DNA of 64,000 nucleotides from Mesomycoplasma ovipneumoniae (GTDB lineage Bacteria; Bacillota_I; Bacilli_A; Mycoplasmatales; Metamycoplasmataceae): NCBI RefSeq assembly GCF_030012565.1, contig NZ_CP124621.1, positions 806,001 to 870,000 of the forward strand, read 5' to 3'. Shown piece by piece: positions 44,162 to 55,273 of this stretch (position 1 is its first letter; each line of letters starts with the position of its first letter). The notes under the pieces were generated by a model. It saw only the letters and a program-made list of their open reading frames with translations, ran no database searches and was not told where the DNA came from. The position numbers and the translations under genes were made by a program.

Positions 44162-44701
44162 TTATTTAGAAGCTTTTTTCCCTTCTTTGAGTTTAAGAAT
44201 TTCGTTACTATAAGAAATCCCTTTGCCTGAATAAGGATTTGGCCGGCGAACTTGACGAATTTGGGCGCTAAATTGGCCAACTTTTTGTTTGTCAATACCT
44301 TTAATTACAATAGTTGTTGCATTTGGTACTAAAACATCAAGTTCGCGCGGCACTTTGAGTTCAACTGGATGAGAATAACCAACTAAAAGTTCAATAACTT
44401 TTTCTTTTAGTGTTGCCTTGTACCCAACTCCTTTAATTTTAAGTTCTTTTTGAAAACCTTTTGAGACACCAATTAGCATTCCACTAAGGTGAGAATTTGT
44501 TGTTCCATGAAGTTGTTTTACTTGTTTTTCTTCAGATTTTCTGATTGTTTTTAGTGTATTATTTTCTTGAATTATTGTAATTAAATCAGAAAATTGGCGC
44601 TCTAAAATACCCAACGGACCTTGAATTTTAACATTTGAGCCATTAATTTCAACACTAACTTTTTCAGGAATAATTAAAACACGATTACCGACACGTGACA
44701 T
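44162..44701 (-). CDS. rplF: 50S ribosomal protein L6
   Basis: 179 residues starting MSRVGNRVLIIPEKVSVEI. A TTG 12 bases upstream is in frame but MSRVGN is the family start. Ends with RRPNPYSGKGISYSNE, the L6 signature. Confidence 0.95.
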   Translation of the reverse strand: MSRVGNRVLIIPEKVSVEINGSNVKIQGPLGILERQFSDLITIIQENNTLKTIRKSEEKQVKQLHGTTNSHLSGMLIGVSKGFQKELKIKGVGYKATLKEKVIELLVGYSHPVELKVPRELDVLVPNATTIVIKGIDKQKVGQFSAQIRQVRRPNPYSGKGISYSNEILKLKEGKKASK

Positions 44702-44706
44702 ATTTT

Positions 44707-45102
44707 TTACCAAATGTAGGCGATAATTTCACCGCCGACATTTTCCTTTCTTGCTTGTGAATCAGTTAAGAGCCCTTTTGAAGTTGATAAAATTGCAATT
44801 CCGTAGCCTGATTGGACAAAAGGAATTTTTTGGGCAGGAGCATAAACGCGAAGCGAAGGTTTAGAAATTCTTTTAAGTCCAGAAATTGATGAAGTAGTTC
44901 CTTTGTATTTAAGCTCAACAGTTATTGTTTTTTTAAGCTCGCCTTCAATTTGGAAATCTTTAATATATCCAGCTTCTTTAATAATTTCTAACATTTTTGC
45001 TTTAATTTTTGAGTGCGCAAATGATACTTGTTTGTGTTTTCTGATTGTTGCATTCCGAATTCGGGTTAGCATATCAGCAATTGGATCTGTTATAAAAGCC
45101 AT
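44707..45102 (-). CDS. rpsH: 30S ribosomal protein S8
   Basis: 131 residues. [20 protein letters not shown] and [20 protein letters not shown] are S8 signatures. Binds central domain of 16S rRNA and, in some bacteria, represses the spc operon. Confidence 0.95.
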   Translation of the reverse strand: MAFITDPIADMLTRIRNATIRKHKQVSFAHSKIKAKMLEIIKEAGYIKDFQIEGELKKTITVELKYKGTTSSISGLKRISKPSLRVYAPAQKIPFVQSGYGIAILSTSKGLLTDSQARKENVGGEIIAYIW

Positions 45103-45106
45103 AATT

Positions 45107-45292
45107 TTACCAACTCGCTTTCTTAATTCCAGGAATTCGTCCTTGGTGAGCCAAAGTACGAAAACAAATACGGCAAATACGGAATTTTCTTAAAACTGAA
45201 TGAGAACGGCCACACAACTGACAACGAGTATAGGCGCGAACTTTGAATTTAGGAGCCCGATTTGCTTTGACTTTTCACGACATTTTTGCCAT
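45107..45292 (-). CDS. rpsZ: 30S ribosomal protein S14, zinc type
   Basis: 61 residues with CQLC ... CRIC zinc ribbon and [13 protein letters not shown]-type arrangement ([16 protein letters not shown]). The 61-residue zinc form (S14 type Z) is normal for mollicutes. Contains a TGA-coded Trp at residue 6. Confidence 0.94.
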
Positions 45293-45340
45293 AGATTTAT
45301 CCTTTAACCTAAAAAATTTTTAAAATTTTTTGCGAAAAAA

Positions 45341-45886
45341 TTAACTTTTTTTCGCAAAAGGAAAGCCTAATAATTCAAGAAGTTTTAAGGCTTGCTCATT
45401 ATTTTTTGCACTTGTTACTATTATTACATCAAGTCCGCGAATTTTTGTGATTTTATCAAAAGTTATCTCAGGAAAAACGATTGATTCTTTAAAACCAAGG
45501 GCAAAATTTCCTTTGCCATCAAAAGACTTAGGTGAAAGACCACGAAAATCACGAATACGAGGAATTGCAATATTGAGAACTTTTGAAAGAAAATTCCACA
45601 TTTGTTCACGACGGAGAGTAACTTTTCCACCAACTGGCATTCCTTGACGAAGTTTTCAAGTTGCAAGTGATTTTTTTGCCACTGTTTTATACGGTTTTTG
45701 ACCGGTAATGTTGGCAAGATCATCAAGAACAGCTTCAATTGCTTTTGCATTTGTTACTTGATTTCCGGCAGTCATATTAACGACAACTTTTACAATTTTG
45801 GGAACTTCAGAAGGAGATTTGAAATTAAAATGGTCTTTTAGTTGGCCAAAAACATTATCACGATAGTGCTCTTGAAGCTTTGTCAT
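45341..45886 (-). CDS. rplE: 50S ribosomal protein L5
   Basis: 181 residues in one frame when a TGA (Trp, ATWKLRQG) is read through. LPxP-like core [31 protein letters not shown] and [18 protein letters not shown] are L5 signatures. Contacts 5S rRNA and tRNA. Confidence 0.95.
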
Positions 45887-45887
45887 A

Positions 45888-46211
45888 CTAAATAGCCTTT
45901 CCTGTTTTTTTTGCAATTCGGGTTTTTTTACCATTTTCGACTTTAAAACCAACACGAGTTGGAACAGCTGGCTTATCTTTTCCAGCTTTTTTGGCAACCA
46001 GTGCTAGTTTTGAGAGTAAAATTGGTGCCTCATAAGTGACAATTTCACCTTTTGTATTTTGATTTGAAGGTTTACGGTGTTTTGTTTTAATGTTGACATC
46101 TTTAACAATTGCCGCATTTTTGGCAGGAATTATTTCAAGGACAGATGAGACTTTACCTTTGTCATCACCAGATAAAACTACAACTGAATCATTTTTACGA
46201 ATTTTTTGCAT
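45888..46211 (-). CDS. rplX: 50S ribosomal protein L24
   Basis: 107 residues. KOW domain [20 protein letters not shown] and [13 protein letters not shown] identify L24, an assembly initiator of the large subunit. Confidence 0.95.
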   Translation of the reverse strand: MQKIRKNDSVVVLSGDDKGKVSSVLEIIPAKNAAIVKDVNIKTKHRKPSNQNTKGEIVTYEAPILLSKLALVAKKAGKDKPAVPTRVGFKVENGKKTRIAKKTGKAI

Positions 46212-46214
46212 TTT

Positions 46215-46583
46215 TTAGAGAACCTCCTGCGCCAGTGAAGCGATTTTTAGGTAACCTTTTTCACGGATTTCTCTGGCAATTGGTCCAAAAACACGTGTTC
46301 CTCTTGGGGTTCCATCCTCTTTGATAATTACAACTGCATTGTCATCAAATTTTATATGTGAACCATTTGGACGACGAAGACCGTATGTTGAACGGACAAT
46401 TAGTGCTTTTACGACTTGTCCTTCTTTGAGCATTCCGTTAGGAATTGCTTTTTTAACAGAAACTACAACAATGTCGCCAATATTTGAAGTTTTTTTAACA
46501 GATCCACCTAAATTTCTGATTACACCAACAATTTTTGCGCCCGAATTGTCAGCAACATTTAAACGAGATTGTTCTTGAACCAT
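46215..46583 (-). CDS. rplN: 50S ribosomal protein L14
   Basis: 122 residues from ATG at 46583 ([17 protein letters not shown]), the family start, preceded by AAAGGAGAAG; an upstream in-frame start at 46616 is not needed. [20 protein letters not shown] is the L14 end. Confidence 0.95.
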   Translation of the reverse strand: MVQEQSRLNVADNSGAKIVGVIRNLGGSVKKTSNIGDIVVVSVKKAIPNGMLKEGQVVKALIVRSTYGLRRPNGSHIKFDDNAVVIIKEDGTPRGTRVFGPIAREIREKGYLKIASLAQEVL

Positions 46584-46584
46584 T

Positions 46585-46869
46585 TTAGACTTCTCCTTTT
46601 TTTTGTAAAACTTCAACTAGACGGAAATGTTTTGATTTTGAAATTGGACGGCATTCTGCAATTTTAACAAAATCACCAACATTTGCTGTTCCTGCTTGGT
46701 CATGAGTTGCAAATTTTTTAGTTTTTTTGAACCGTTTTCCATAAAGTTTATGTTTATAAGCTGTCTCAACAGAAACCATTATTGTTTTTTCAGAGGTGCG
46801 AATCACTTTTCCTTGCAGTGTTTTACGAAGATTACGCTTTTGGGGCATTTTTTCTAAATTATTGTTCAT
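46585..46869 (-). CDS. rpsQ: 30S ribosomal protein S17
   Basis: 94 residues from ATG at 46869, or 87 from the second Met at 46848 ([16 protein letters not shown]). [16 protein letters not shown] and [16 protein letters not shown] are S17 motifs. Overlaps the rpmC end by 11 bases. Confidence 0.93.
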   Translation of the reverse strand: MNNNLEKMPQKRNLRKTLQGKVIRTSEKTIMVSVETAYKHKLYGKRFKKTKKFATHDQAGTANVGDFVKIAECRPISKSKHFRLVEVLQKKGEV

Positions 46870-47218
46870 TTTGGCTACTCATTTCTGCTGGTTTTGTTTG
46901 AATTTTTGGGGCTAAAAGCGGCTTGATATGTGCATTAAAATGGGCTTTGATTGATTTTGGCGATTTTGCAAATACGGCTTTTTGTGCCTTTTTTTGCTTT
47001 TTGGTGAGTTTTTTTGGCTTTGGACTTTGGGCTAATTTTTGTTGGGATAAAATTGTTAAAATTCGGGCAATTATTTTACGAATCTGACTGATTTTATGAG
47101 TTTGGTCTAAATTTGAACTTTGATTTTTAAATCTTAAAGTAAATAGTTCAGAACGGTATTCAAGAAGAAGAGAGTTAAGTTCGCTTGGTGTTTTTTTTAA
47201 AAGTTCTTTATATTCCAT
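46859..47218 (-). CDS. rpmC: 50S ribosomal protein L29 with long C-terminal extension
   Basis: 119 residues against ~65 in most bacteria. The L29 core (LLKKTPSELNSLLLEYRSELF ... IARILTIL, with RFKNQSSNLDQTHKI) is followed by a ~50-residue Lys/Ala/Pro-rich tail (KPKKLTKKQKKAQKAVFAKS). Extended L29 forms occur in mycoplasmas; the function of the tail is unknown. Confidence 0.92.
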   Translation of the reverse strand: MEYKELLKKTPSELNSLLLEYRSELFTLRFKNQSSNLDQTHKISQIRKIIARILTILSQQKLAQSPKPKKLTKKQKKAQKAVFAKSPKSIKAHFNAHIKPLLAPKIQTKPAEMSSQNEQ

Positions 47219-47225
47219 TGTTTTC

Positions 47226-47636
47226 CTAAGATATAGTTACTATTTTTCATTTTAGTGGTAATTTATGCCCACCAAGTCGAAGTGCATCACGAGCAACATC
47301 GTCTTTTACACCTTTAATTTCAAACATCATTGTATTTTTCTTAACAACAGCGACTCAACGATCAACTGAACCTTTTCCAGATCCCATTCTAACTCCAATT
47401 GGCTTAGAAGTTAAAGACAAATGTGGAAAAATTCGAATAATAACTTGACCTTCACGTCCCATTCTTCTTGTAATTGCAATACGGGCTGCTTCAATTTGGG
47501 CTGCAGAAATTCAAGCTGAACCAATGGCTTGAAGTCCATAGTCACCAAAGGCTAAAAAATTTCCTGAGTGTGCTTCCCGTTTATCGTGATAAAGACGGAA
47601 AGTTTTACGGTGCTTAGTTTTTTTTGGCTGCAACAT
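47226..47636 (-). CDS. rplP: 50S ribosomal protein L16
   Basis: 136 residues. [37 protein letters not shown] and [18 protein letters not shown] are L16 signatures. Several Trp codons are TGA. Lies at the peptidyl-transferase centre. Confidence 0.95.
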
Positions 47637-47638
47637 TT

Positions 47639-48322
47639 TTATCTCCTTTTATCACTTCTTATGACAGATTCAATATCAATTTTTTGTCTTGACTCACCAA
47701 GTGAGACTCAAACTTTAACGCCCAGAATTCCGTAAGTTGTTTTTGCAATTGCGGTTGCATATTCAACATTTTGACGTAAAGTGTGCAATTTCATTTCACC
47801 TTCGGCATAACCTTCAGAACGAGCCATTTCAACACCATTAAGACGACCAGAGACAAGTGTTTTTACCCCTTTTGCCCCCGCTTTTAGTGCGGTTCGAATT
47901 GCAAATTTTTGGGCAATTCGGTAGGATCCACGTTGTTCAAGTTTTTGGGCGATTGTTTCAGCCATTAATTTTGCATTTAATTCAGGATTTGTAATTTCAA
48001 TTGCATCAATGTGTAAAACAATTTTGCGGTTTTTAAGAGTTTTTTTAAGTTGTTCAACAATTTTTTTCAGATTTTCGCCTGAAGATCCAAGAAATGAACC
48101 AAGTCTTGCTGTATAGACTAAAACAGTAATTGCATTATTGCGATCACGACGAATTATTGTGTTTCCAATTTGGTATTCACGGGTTAATTTTTCAAAAAAA
48201 CGGTGAATTTTAACATCTTCTAACAAATTAGTGGCAAATTTATTTTTGTCTGCATACCAAATTGCATTATGAGCTCTTGTTATTCCAAAACGGAAACCAT
48301 TTGGATTTACCTTTTGTCCCAT
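47639..48322 (-). CDS. rpsC: 30S ribosomal protein S3
   Basis: 227 residues. [16 protein letters not shown] start, KH domain [12 protein letters not shown], and the C-terminal [19 protein letters not shown]. One TGA Trp near the end (VKVWVSLGE). The stop-to-start join with rplV shares a base. Confidence 0.95.
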
Positions 48323-48786
48323 TATTTTTCTCCTTGTTTTGGATTTAAGTCTTGATTGTTAGTTTCTGGTAAAACTTCAGCAGAAGTTGTACTTTCAGAG
48401 TCAAAAGTCTCAAAAGTGTTTGAATCTTGACTGTTGCCTAGGGCTGCAAGAACGACTTTGAAATGAGAAGTTCTTTTAAGAATTTGACTTGCTGATCCTT
48501 TTGCCCGTGGACGAAAACGTTTTAGCGTTGGGCCTTCATTAACAATCGCTGATTTTACAACTAAATTTGCTTGTTCAAGACCATGATTATTAATTGCATT
48601 GGCAATGGCAGAATTGATTAGTTTTTTAAAAATTGGTGATGCTTTTTTATTAGTATGGGCTAAAATTGAAAGGGCTTCAAAGACAGGTTTATTTTTAACT
48701 AAATTAGCAACAAGGCGTGCTTTTGAGGCAGAAATTCTTTGGGTTTTTAAAGAAGCAACTGCATAATTATTGTTATCTAAATTCAT
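48322..48786 (-). CDS. rplV: 50S ribosomal protein L22
   Basis: 154 residues; core with [22 protein letters not shown] and [18 protein letters not shown], plus a ~35-residue acidic Ser/Thr/Asn tail not found in most bacteria. Lines the nascent-chain tunnel. Confidence 0.94.
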   Translation of the reverse strand: MNLDNNNYAVASLKTQRISASKARLVANLVKNKPVFEALSILAHTNKKASPIFKKLINSAIANAINNHGLEQANLVVKSAIVNEGPTLKRFRPRAKGSASQILKRTSHFKVVLAALGNSQDSNTFETFDSESTTSAEVLPETNNQDLNPKQGEK

Positions 48787-48799
48787 TTATATTGTCCTT

Positions 48800-49075
48800 T
48801 TATTTCTTTTTAGCCTTGTCTTTTCCATGCCCATAATAAGTTCTTGTTGGTGAAAACTCACCTAATTTGTGGCCTACCATATCATCGGTAACATAAACTT
48901 CGTTAAAAATTTTGCCATTGTGAACCAAAAAAGTTAGACCAACAAACTGGGGAAAAATAGTTGACCGGCGTGATCAAGTCTTAATTGGTTTGCGTGAATT
49001 TTTCATAATTGCATCATCAACTTTTTTAAGAAGATGCTCATCAGCAAATGGACCTTTTTTAAGTGAACGAGCCAT
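48800..49075 (-). CDS. rpsS: 30S ribosomal protein S19
   Basis: 91 residues. [38 protein letters not shown] and [13 protein letters not shown] are S19 signatures. One Trp is TGA-coded. Confidence 0.95.
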
Positions 49076-49923
49076 TATTTTTTAGATTCCTTTCTTGAAC
49101 GGATTATCAATTTAGTTGAAGCTTTTTTAGGATTTCTTGTCTTAACTCCAAGTGCTTTTTTACCTCAAGGAGTAAGTGGAGTTTTACGTCCAATTGGTTG
49201 TTTACCTTCTCCACCTCCATGTGGGTGATCATTTGGATTCATTACTGATCCACGAACGGTTGGTCTAATTCCTTTGTGACGATTTCTTCCTGCTTTTCCG
49301 ATGTTAACAAGTGAATTTTCTTCATTTCCAACTACACCAACAGTTGCCCGGCAAGTAGATAAAATTCGACGGTATTCTCCTGATTTTAGTTTAAGAATAA
49401 CATATTTTCCGTTTTCGTCACGACCTTGAATTTGGGCTCAAGTTCCGGCTGAACGAATTAACTGACCCCCTGCTCCTGGATGGAGTTCGAGATTGTGAAC
49501 AAAAGTACCCTCAGGAATATTTTTAAGCGGCAGGCAATTTCCAACAAGAATATCAGCCTCAGGACCGGAGGCAATTTTTTGTCCTACTTTTAGATTTTTA
49601 GGTGCTAAAATGTAACGTTTTTCACCGTCAATATAAGAAACAAGGGCAATATTTGCTGAACGATTTGGGTCATATTCAATTGTTTTTACAATTGCAGGAA
49701 TATTGTCTTTATTTCTTTTAAAATCAATTAGACGGTATTTTCTTTTGTGCCGTCCACCTTGATGTCTAACGGTAATTTTACCTTGAGCATTACGGCCTGA
49801 ATGTTTTTTTAAAGTTACAAGCAAAGACTTTTCGGGTTTGTTTGTTGTTAAATTTGCGCCAAAATCAAGTGAAGACATATGGCGACGGCCGTTTGTTGTT
49901 GGTTTATAATATTTAAGCGCCAT
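49075..49923 (-). CDS. rplB: 50S ribosomal protein L2
   Basis: 282 residues. [40 protein letters not shown] and the C-terminal [14 protein letters not shown]-type segment (read from the complement near 49215) identify L2. Stop overlaps the rpsS start (TAATG). Confidence 0.95.
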
Positions 49924-50417
49924 TAGTTTGTCTCTCCTTGTTCGTTAGTTTGGTTTTTGGGCTGATTTTCGGGCTGGTTTTCCTCAGTTTTTTGACTTTC
50001 GGCTGCCTGTTTTTTTGCAAGTTTTTGGGCTATTTCTTGATTTTTTTGTTCTAGCTCTGCTCTTTTTTCTTCAATTTGTTGACTGAATTCTTGTTGGTCT
50101 TTGTTGGTTTGGTCAATGCTTGCTGCAGCTGGAGTCTCGTCCTCAAAAAGATTAATTGTGTATCCTGGTTTTAATTTTACAAATGCTTTTTTATATTTAG
50201 TGCTAAAACCACGTGATTTTCCTAGTTTTTTTTCTTTTTTTGGAACAGTGAAAATATTAACTTTTTCAACTTTGACATTAAAAATGTATTCAACAGCTTT
50301 TTTTGTCTCAGAACGATTTGTTGTTGGACTTACTTTAAAAGAATAAACTCCTTGAGACATTAACTGGTAGGATTTTTCAGTTAAAATTGGACCTTTAATA
50401 ATATTATTTACGTTCAT
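49923..50417 (-). CDS. rplW: 50S ribosomal protein L23 with extension
   Basis: 164 residues from ATG at 50417 ([17 protein letters not shown]). The L23 core (~95 residues) ends near [15 protein letters not shown]; a Gln/Glu/Lys-rich tail of ~65 residues follows. An upstream in-frame Met at 50450 lies inside rplD and is less likely. Docking site for trigger factor and SRP at the tunnel exit. Confidence 0.93.
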   Translation of the reverse strand: MNVNNIIKGPILTEKSYQLMSQGVYSFKVSPTTNRSETKKAVEYIFNVKVEKVNIFTVPKKEKKLGKSRGFSTKYKKAFVKLKPGYTINLFEDETPAAASIDQTNKDQQEFSQQIEEKRAELEQKNQEIAQKLAKKQAAESQKTEENQPENQPKNQTNEQGETN

Positions 50418-51063
50418 CTTCAATCCTTTTTTTAAGACTTGAAATATCATTTTCGGAAATGATTAGCAAGTCAGTTTTTACTAGTGATTCAACTGTTATT
50501 GAATTAGGTTTTACTAACTCGACATTTGGTAAATTTCTTGCTGATAAAAATAAATTTGTATCAGTTGAGGCGATTAAAATGTGACGAAGTTTATCAATTT
50601 TAAAGGTTTTTAACTGTTCTACCAGAAGTTTAGTTGAAATTTTGTCCATTGAAAAATCATTTACTAAAACTTGGTGATTTTGAGCTAGTTGGGAAAGGGC
50701 ACCAACAAAAGCTAGTTTTTTTACTTTTTTGTTTACTTTTAGAGTGTAATTTCTTAAAGTTGTCGGTCCAAAAGCGCGACCCCCACCAACAAAAATTGGT
50801 GATCTTCTTGATCCAGCACGGGCTTTCCCGGTTGATTTTTGTTTTCAAGGTTTTTTACCTGTCCCTGAAACTTCGCCACGGTTTTTAACTTTGTGAGTTG
50901 AAAAACGACGTGAGGCTCTTTCGGCCAAAATTGAGTCAAAAATAGCTTGAGTTTTTAGTTCTCTTTTTTCAAATAAAACTTCTGGAAGAGCTTTGTCAGG
51001 GTTAAATTTAACAATATTTTCGTATTTTGCGTTCTGAATTGAAATTGGTGTGTTTTTATTCAT
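50404..51063 (-). CDS. rplD: 50S ribosomal protein L4
   Basis: 219 residues in code 4. [35 protein letters not shown] and the FGP motif [11 protein letters not shown] identify L4. L4 represses the S10 operon in E. coli; whether it does here is unknown. Overlaps rplW by 14 bases. Confidence 0.95.
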
Positions 51064-51751
51064 GTTTTAACTCCTGATCTTTGGGACTAACTTCAAAAAG
51101 ATTAATGGGAGTTTTAGAAGTTGATTTTTTAATTGCGGTTCTTATCATAACAAATGATTTTTTTGGACCAGGAATTGAACCTTTTACTATTAATAAATTA
51201 TTTTCCTGATCAACTTTGACAATTTCAAGTGACTGTTTAGTTACCCGAGAATGTCCAAGACGTCCTGGCATTGTCATCCCTTTAACAACTTTGTTTCCAG
51301 AAATATCTCCAAGTGAACCAGTTTGACGAATTGGTTTTGAACCACCCCCACCACCGTGAGATCTAGGTCCGATTGCTTGATTGTGACGTTTAATTGGACC
51401 AGCAAAACCTTTTCCTTTTGAAGTTCCAATTACATCAACAAATTCACCTGCGCTAAAAATTGAAACATTAATGGTTTGACCTAATTTTAAACCTGGAAAA
51501 TCACGGAATTCACGAACAAATTTTTTCGGTTTAGTATCAGCTTTTGCAAAATGACCTAGTTCAGGTTTTTTGTGAGCTGATTGCTTTTTATCAAAAACAC
51601 CGAGCTGAATTGCTTCATAGTTATCTTTTTCTTTAGTAAGAATTTTTGTAACTATGTTTTCAGGAACTTCAATGACGCTAACAGGAATTGAAACACCTTC
51701 AACTGTAAAAAGTTGCGTCATTCCAATTTTTCTACCTAAAATTCCTTTCAT
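51056..51751 (-). CDS. rplC: 50S ribosomal protein L3
   Basis: 231 residues. [15 protein letters not shown] start, [17 protein letters not shown] and [17 protein letters not shown] are L3 signatures. Primary assembly protein near the peptidyl-transferase centre. Confidence 0.95.
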   Translation of the reverse strand: MKGILGRKIGMTQLFTVEGVSIPVSVIEVPENIVTKILTKEKDNYEAIQLGVFDKKQSAHKKPELGHFAKADTKPKKFVREFRDFPGLKLGQTINVSIFSAGEFVDVIGTSKGKGFAGPIKRHNQAIGPRSHGGGGGSKPIRQTGSLGDISGNKVVKGMTMPGRLGHSRVTKQSLEIVKVDQENNLLIVKGSIPGPKKSFVMIRTAIKKSTSKTPINLFEVSPKDQELKHE

Positions 51752-51752
51752 T

Positions 51753-52073
51753 TTAATTTACCTCGATTTCTAATCAAACGCCAGCTGGCAATTGTGTTCG
51801 TGAAATTTTTTCTGTAACTGCTTTTTGATTGTTTGGCGAAACTTTTAAAATTACTAGCCGTTTGTGAGTGCGACTTTCAAATTGTTCACGAGATTTTTTA
51901 TTAACGTGGACAGATCTCAAAATTGTATAAATCGCTCTTGAAGTTGGCAGCGGTACCGGGCCACATGTCTCGACATTAAGTTCACGTGCTAAAAGAATAA
52001 CCTTTTTAGCAGCAGCATCAATTTGACGGTGGTCAAACGATTTGAACTTAATTTTTATTGATGTTGTGCTCAT
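51753..52073 (-). CDS. rpsJ: 30S ribosomal protein S10
   Basis: 106 residues from ATG at 52073 ([19 protein letters not shown]). [25 protein letters not shown] and the end LPAGVWLEIEVN are S10 signatures; the Trp is TGA. First gene of the operon; also the NusB/NusG partner. Confidence 0.95.
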
Positions 52074-52204
52074 AAAAATAAGTGAGTTGCTCCTGTTCAT
52101 ATTTTTGAACGGACTCTACATAAAAACCAATACACAAAAACAACTCCTTCTCGTGTATTGCAACCTTATGTTTCATAGTCCTTACAATGTAAAGATTAAT
52201 TATA
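52074..52204 (-). promoter_or_regulatory. S10-operon promoter and leader
   Basis: Minus strand TGTTATAAT (-10 at 52199-52204) predicts transcription from about 52192, giving a ~120-base leader. The leader contains CAATACAC ... GTGTATTG arms (8 bp) whose loop holds AAGGAG, and a 42-codon frame with AAGGACT before ATG (52176 to 52048) that runs 26 bases into rpsJ. This could be an autoregulatory leader. The rest of the gap to 52433 shows nothing clear. Confidence 0.5.
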
Positions 52205-52433
52205 ACAAAAAAACAAAAAATTTTCTTATCTTTGTAAATATTTTTTGACAAATTTTACCAAAGCAAAAAATAAGAAAACTTTTCTTCAAATAAATGCTTA
52301 TTTATTATACATGCAAATCCCTTAATACAAAAGACAAAAAATGATTTTTTCTAAATTAATATAATAATTTATAGGTTTTCTAACTTTTTGTAGTTTTGAT
52401 TTTGACTTTTTTAATAGTTAATTTTTTAATTTT

Positions 52434-53663
52434 TCAATAGCTAAAAATGACTATCAAGCCCAAAACTGAAATCAGAAGTATAAATATTAAAAATGAAAAG
52501 TAAAATGAAAGATAAATAAAAGTTGCGGTTGTAGCAATTGTAACTAAAGTGTAAAAAATTGCTCTAGTGACCAGTGAAATTCCGTTTTGGACATGGAATT
52601 TTTCTTTGCTGAAAAATAAATATGACAAACTGGAAAAAGTTGGAAAAAATAACGAAAATATAAACTGATTAAAACTAGTAATTATCATATATGAATAAAA
52701 TTGAACATTTAAATTTTTGATAAAAGCAACAAAAGGTCAAATTCAACCTAATATTAACAGGCCAACCAAAAGTCAAATAATGCTAATTTTTTTCTTTGTT
52801 TTATTTAATATTAAAAAACTGACGATTGTTCCTAAAACTGAAGCAAACGAAAAACCAATATTGAATCATGTTGCTAATTGTTGGTAGTTAAAAATCTCAG
52901 CTTGACTTTGAGAATTGATATATTCAAAAACCGGCGGAAATAGAGTTGTTCTTGGTAAAAAGAAAATTGCAACAATAAAGTGGCCGGCTAAGACAAAAAC
53001 TCATTTATAAGTCGAAATTTTTTTGTCATTTTCTTTGAAATTTTCTTTCTGGCTAAGGGCAAAATCAAATTTTTTTGCATTTAATTTTAGTAAAAAATAA
53101 AGCATACCTGAGATTGAATAGGTGATCATATTAAATAAAACCATTCAATAAAAATCAAGTCTTGAATAAATAACTAAGGCAAATACTGCCGAAATTAAAA
53201 ATCCCATTGCTGTTGCAAAAGAGGAAAAAACATTAATATTTTGCATCTGTTTTTCATTGTTTGCTAGATAATAAACAATATTTTTCAAATAAATAAATCG
53301 AAAAGCATGGATAAAACCAAGCAATGTATTAACTAAAATTAATATTATTGAAAAGGTAAAAATTTGACTATTAGCTAGACTAAAAAAAATAATCAACAAG
53401 AAAGCTAAACAAAAAACACTCAAAATATCTGAAATTAACAGAATAATTTTGTCATTTTTTCATTTTTGGACAATTTTACTACTAAATAAATAAACCACCA
53501 AATTGGGTATTTGAATTAACAAATATAAAATCGTAACAAGCCAAAAATCGCCTGTAATTTTAAATATATATAAAGACGAACTAAACTTAAAAGCTTCCGA
53601 ACCTATGAGCGAAGTGCTAAGTGAACTAGTAAATTTGATTGAATTTTTAAAAAATATTGTCAT
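52434..53663 (-). CDS. MFS-like membrane transporter
   Basis: 409 residues, about 12 hydrophobic helices (FLLIIFFSLANSQIF, ATAMGFLISAVFALVIY, VFVLAGHFIVAIFFL and others) with a central charged loop KKFDFALSQKENFKENDKK between two six-helix halves, as in major facilitator proteins. No substrate motif. Overlaps the end of the upstream peptidase gene by 17 bases, so it may import the products of that enzyme. Confidence 0.65.
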
Positions 53664-54846
53664 TTATTTCCTTGCAAATTCAAAGCAAAAAGAAAAAATT
53701 TTTTATTAGTGACATCGAGGAATTAGAATGTATTTTTGAGACCGGAATTGATAAAGTTATGGCATTTTGATTTTGAAAATTAGTGATATCAGTCGAACCT
53801 GAACCAAAATAAGGTCTAAAAGGAATGTTATTTTTTTGAAAAATTTCAACAATTTTATTATAAAAAACAATATTATGTGCCGTAAAAGTATCAGCTAATC
53901 TTATTTTTATACCTTCATTATCTCAATTTTCGTCCTCGCAAACATCAATATTGACCAAAAATTTGTATTTTTTAACTTGATTAGTAACAAAAAAATCTTT
54001 TGTTCCTTGTAGTTGAATTTCTTCTTTTGTTGTCAGAAGAATATCAAATTTTTTATCAATATGCAAAAGAATTCTAGTTAATATGTTAGAAATTTTATTA
54101 TCTTGATTTCGTGAAAAGATAGTAAATCCGGAAATTTTTACCTCACTTTTGGGTAAAACTTGGTAAATTCCATTTTCAGGGATTCCAAGACACTTTAAAT
54201 TAGGCTGATTTATTTTTCTACTTTTTTCTTCAGAAAAAATTAGATTGTCAACTTTGACACAAGAAATTTCATTAATTTTTTCTGAATTCTGGTCAAATAT
54301 TTCAAAAACGCCTGAGTCAAAATAAGTCGTTCCTTGATTAAAAACCTCGCCAGCTATTGCAATACCACCTACTTCATCGCTGTGATTTATGAATAAAACA
54401 TTGTTATTCTTATTATTTTTTGATAAATAACCGCCGCTTGTTTTTTTATGAATTTTATCACCAAACAGTTTTTCAATATAATTTTTTTCAAAGCCCGGGA
54501 TTGATGGAAAATTCAAAAAATTTACCATCATATTTGTATAAATTAGCTTGTTTTTTAGTATTTTGTCAAAAAAATCCAAATTGTTTTTAAATTGTTCTTT
54601 TATAAAAGTTAAAAAATTATAGATATAATTTTTTAACGATTGGTCAAAATAATTATCGTAGCTTTTTAATTTTGAAAAATCAAAATATTTATCAAGCATT
54701 TTGTCATAATTATAAAACCAATAAATAAAGAAACTATTTCATAGACTATTTTGAAAGAAATTTTTTTCGTTTTCGTAATTAATATTGTCTGAGTTTTTGC
54801 TTAGTATATTTCAAGAAATGTTTAAATCATCAATTATACTTAGCAT
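53647..54846 (-). CDS. M42-like aminopeptidase with N-terminal extension
   Basis: 399 residues. From about residue 105 it resembles M42 (glutamyl aminopeptidase/FrvX) enzymes: FLNFPSIPGFEKNYIEKLF, metal-site VLFINHSDEVGGIA, catalytic TKEEIQLQGTKD, LVNIDVCEDEN, YFGSGSTDI and the last metal His in SKIHSN. Cuts N-terminal residues from peptides in the cytosol. The first ~100 residues are unlike the family (usual length ~350) and I do not recognise them. ATG lies 4 bases after the stop of the nucleotidyltransferase-fold gene. Confidence 0.65.
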
Positions 54847-54850
54847 TTTT

Positions 54851-55273
54851 TTATTTGAATCATGTGGAAAAACTGGACTTAGAACATAGCCCATCATCGT
54901 AATTTTTTGAAAAAAAAGCATACTTGATCTTTAATTCATAAAGATTTTTGTATTGGGATTCTTTTAAAAATTGCCTGTTTATTGTTTCTAATACTATAAA
55001 TTCAATAATAAAACCATTAATTCTAAGTATTTGTAAATTGTCGTCCTTTTTTATCAATTCAGCATTTTTTTCCTGCAAAATAAAATTAATAAATTCTTGA
55101 CGTTGTCTAAAGGAACAATTTACAAAGCCCAAATCTAAATCGTTGGGCTTTCGACTTATAAAATTTTCCTTTCAAAATAGATAACTTCCTTTTAGAAAAA
55201 TTTCCAAATTCAAATTATTTTCTTTATTGAATTTGCAAATCAAGGATGCTATTTGGCTAATAATTTCTTGCAT
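54851..55273 (-). CDS. nucleotidyltransferase-fold (AbiEii/MNT-like) protein
   Basis: 140 residues. EIFLKGSYLFWKENFISRKP followed by NDLDLGF gives the G-S ... D-x-D pattern of minimal nucleotidyltransferases such as AbiEii-type toxins. The usual C-terminal helical domain is missing, so it is either a short family member or truncated. No AbiEi-type antitoxin lies next to it. Start ATG at 55273; the last three codons come after a TGA (Trp). Confidence 0.5.

Noticed and set aside
44702-44713. Upstream TTG start for rplF
   Set aside because: The conserved L6 start MSRVGN begins at the ATG at 44701.
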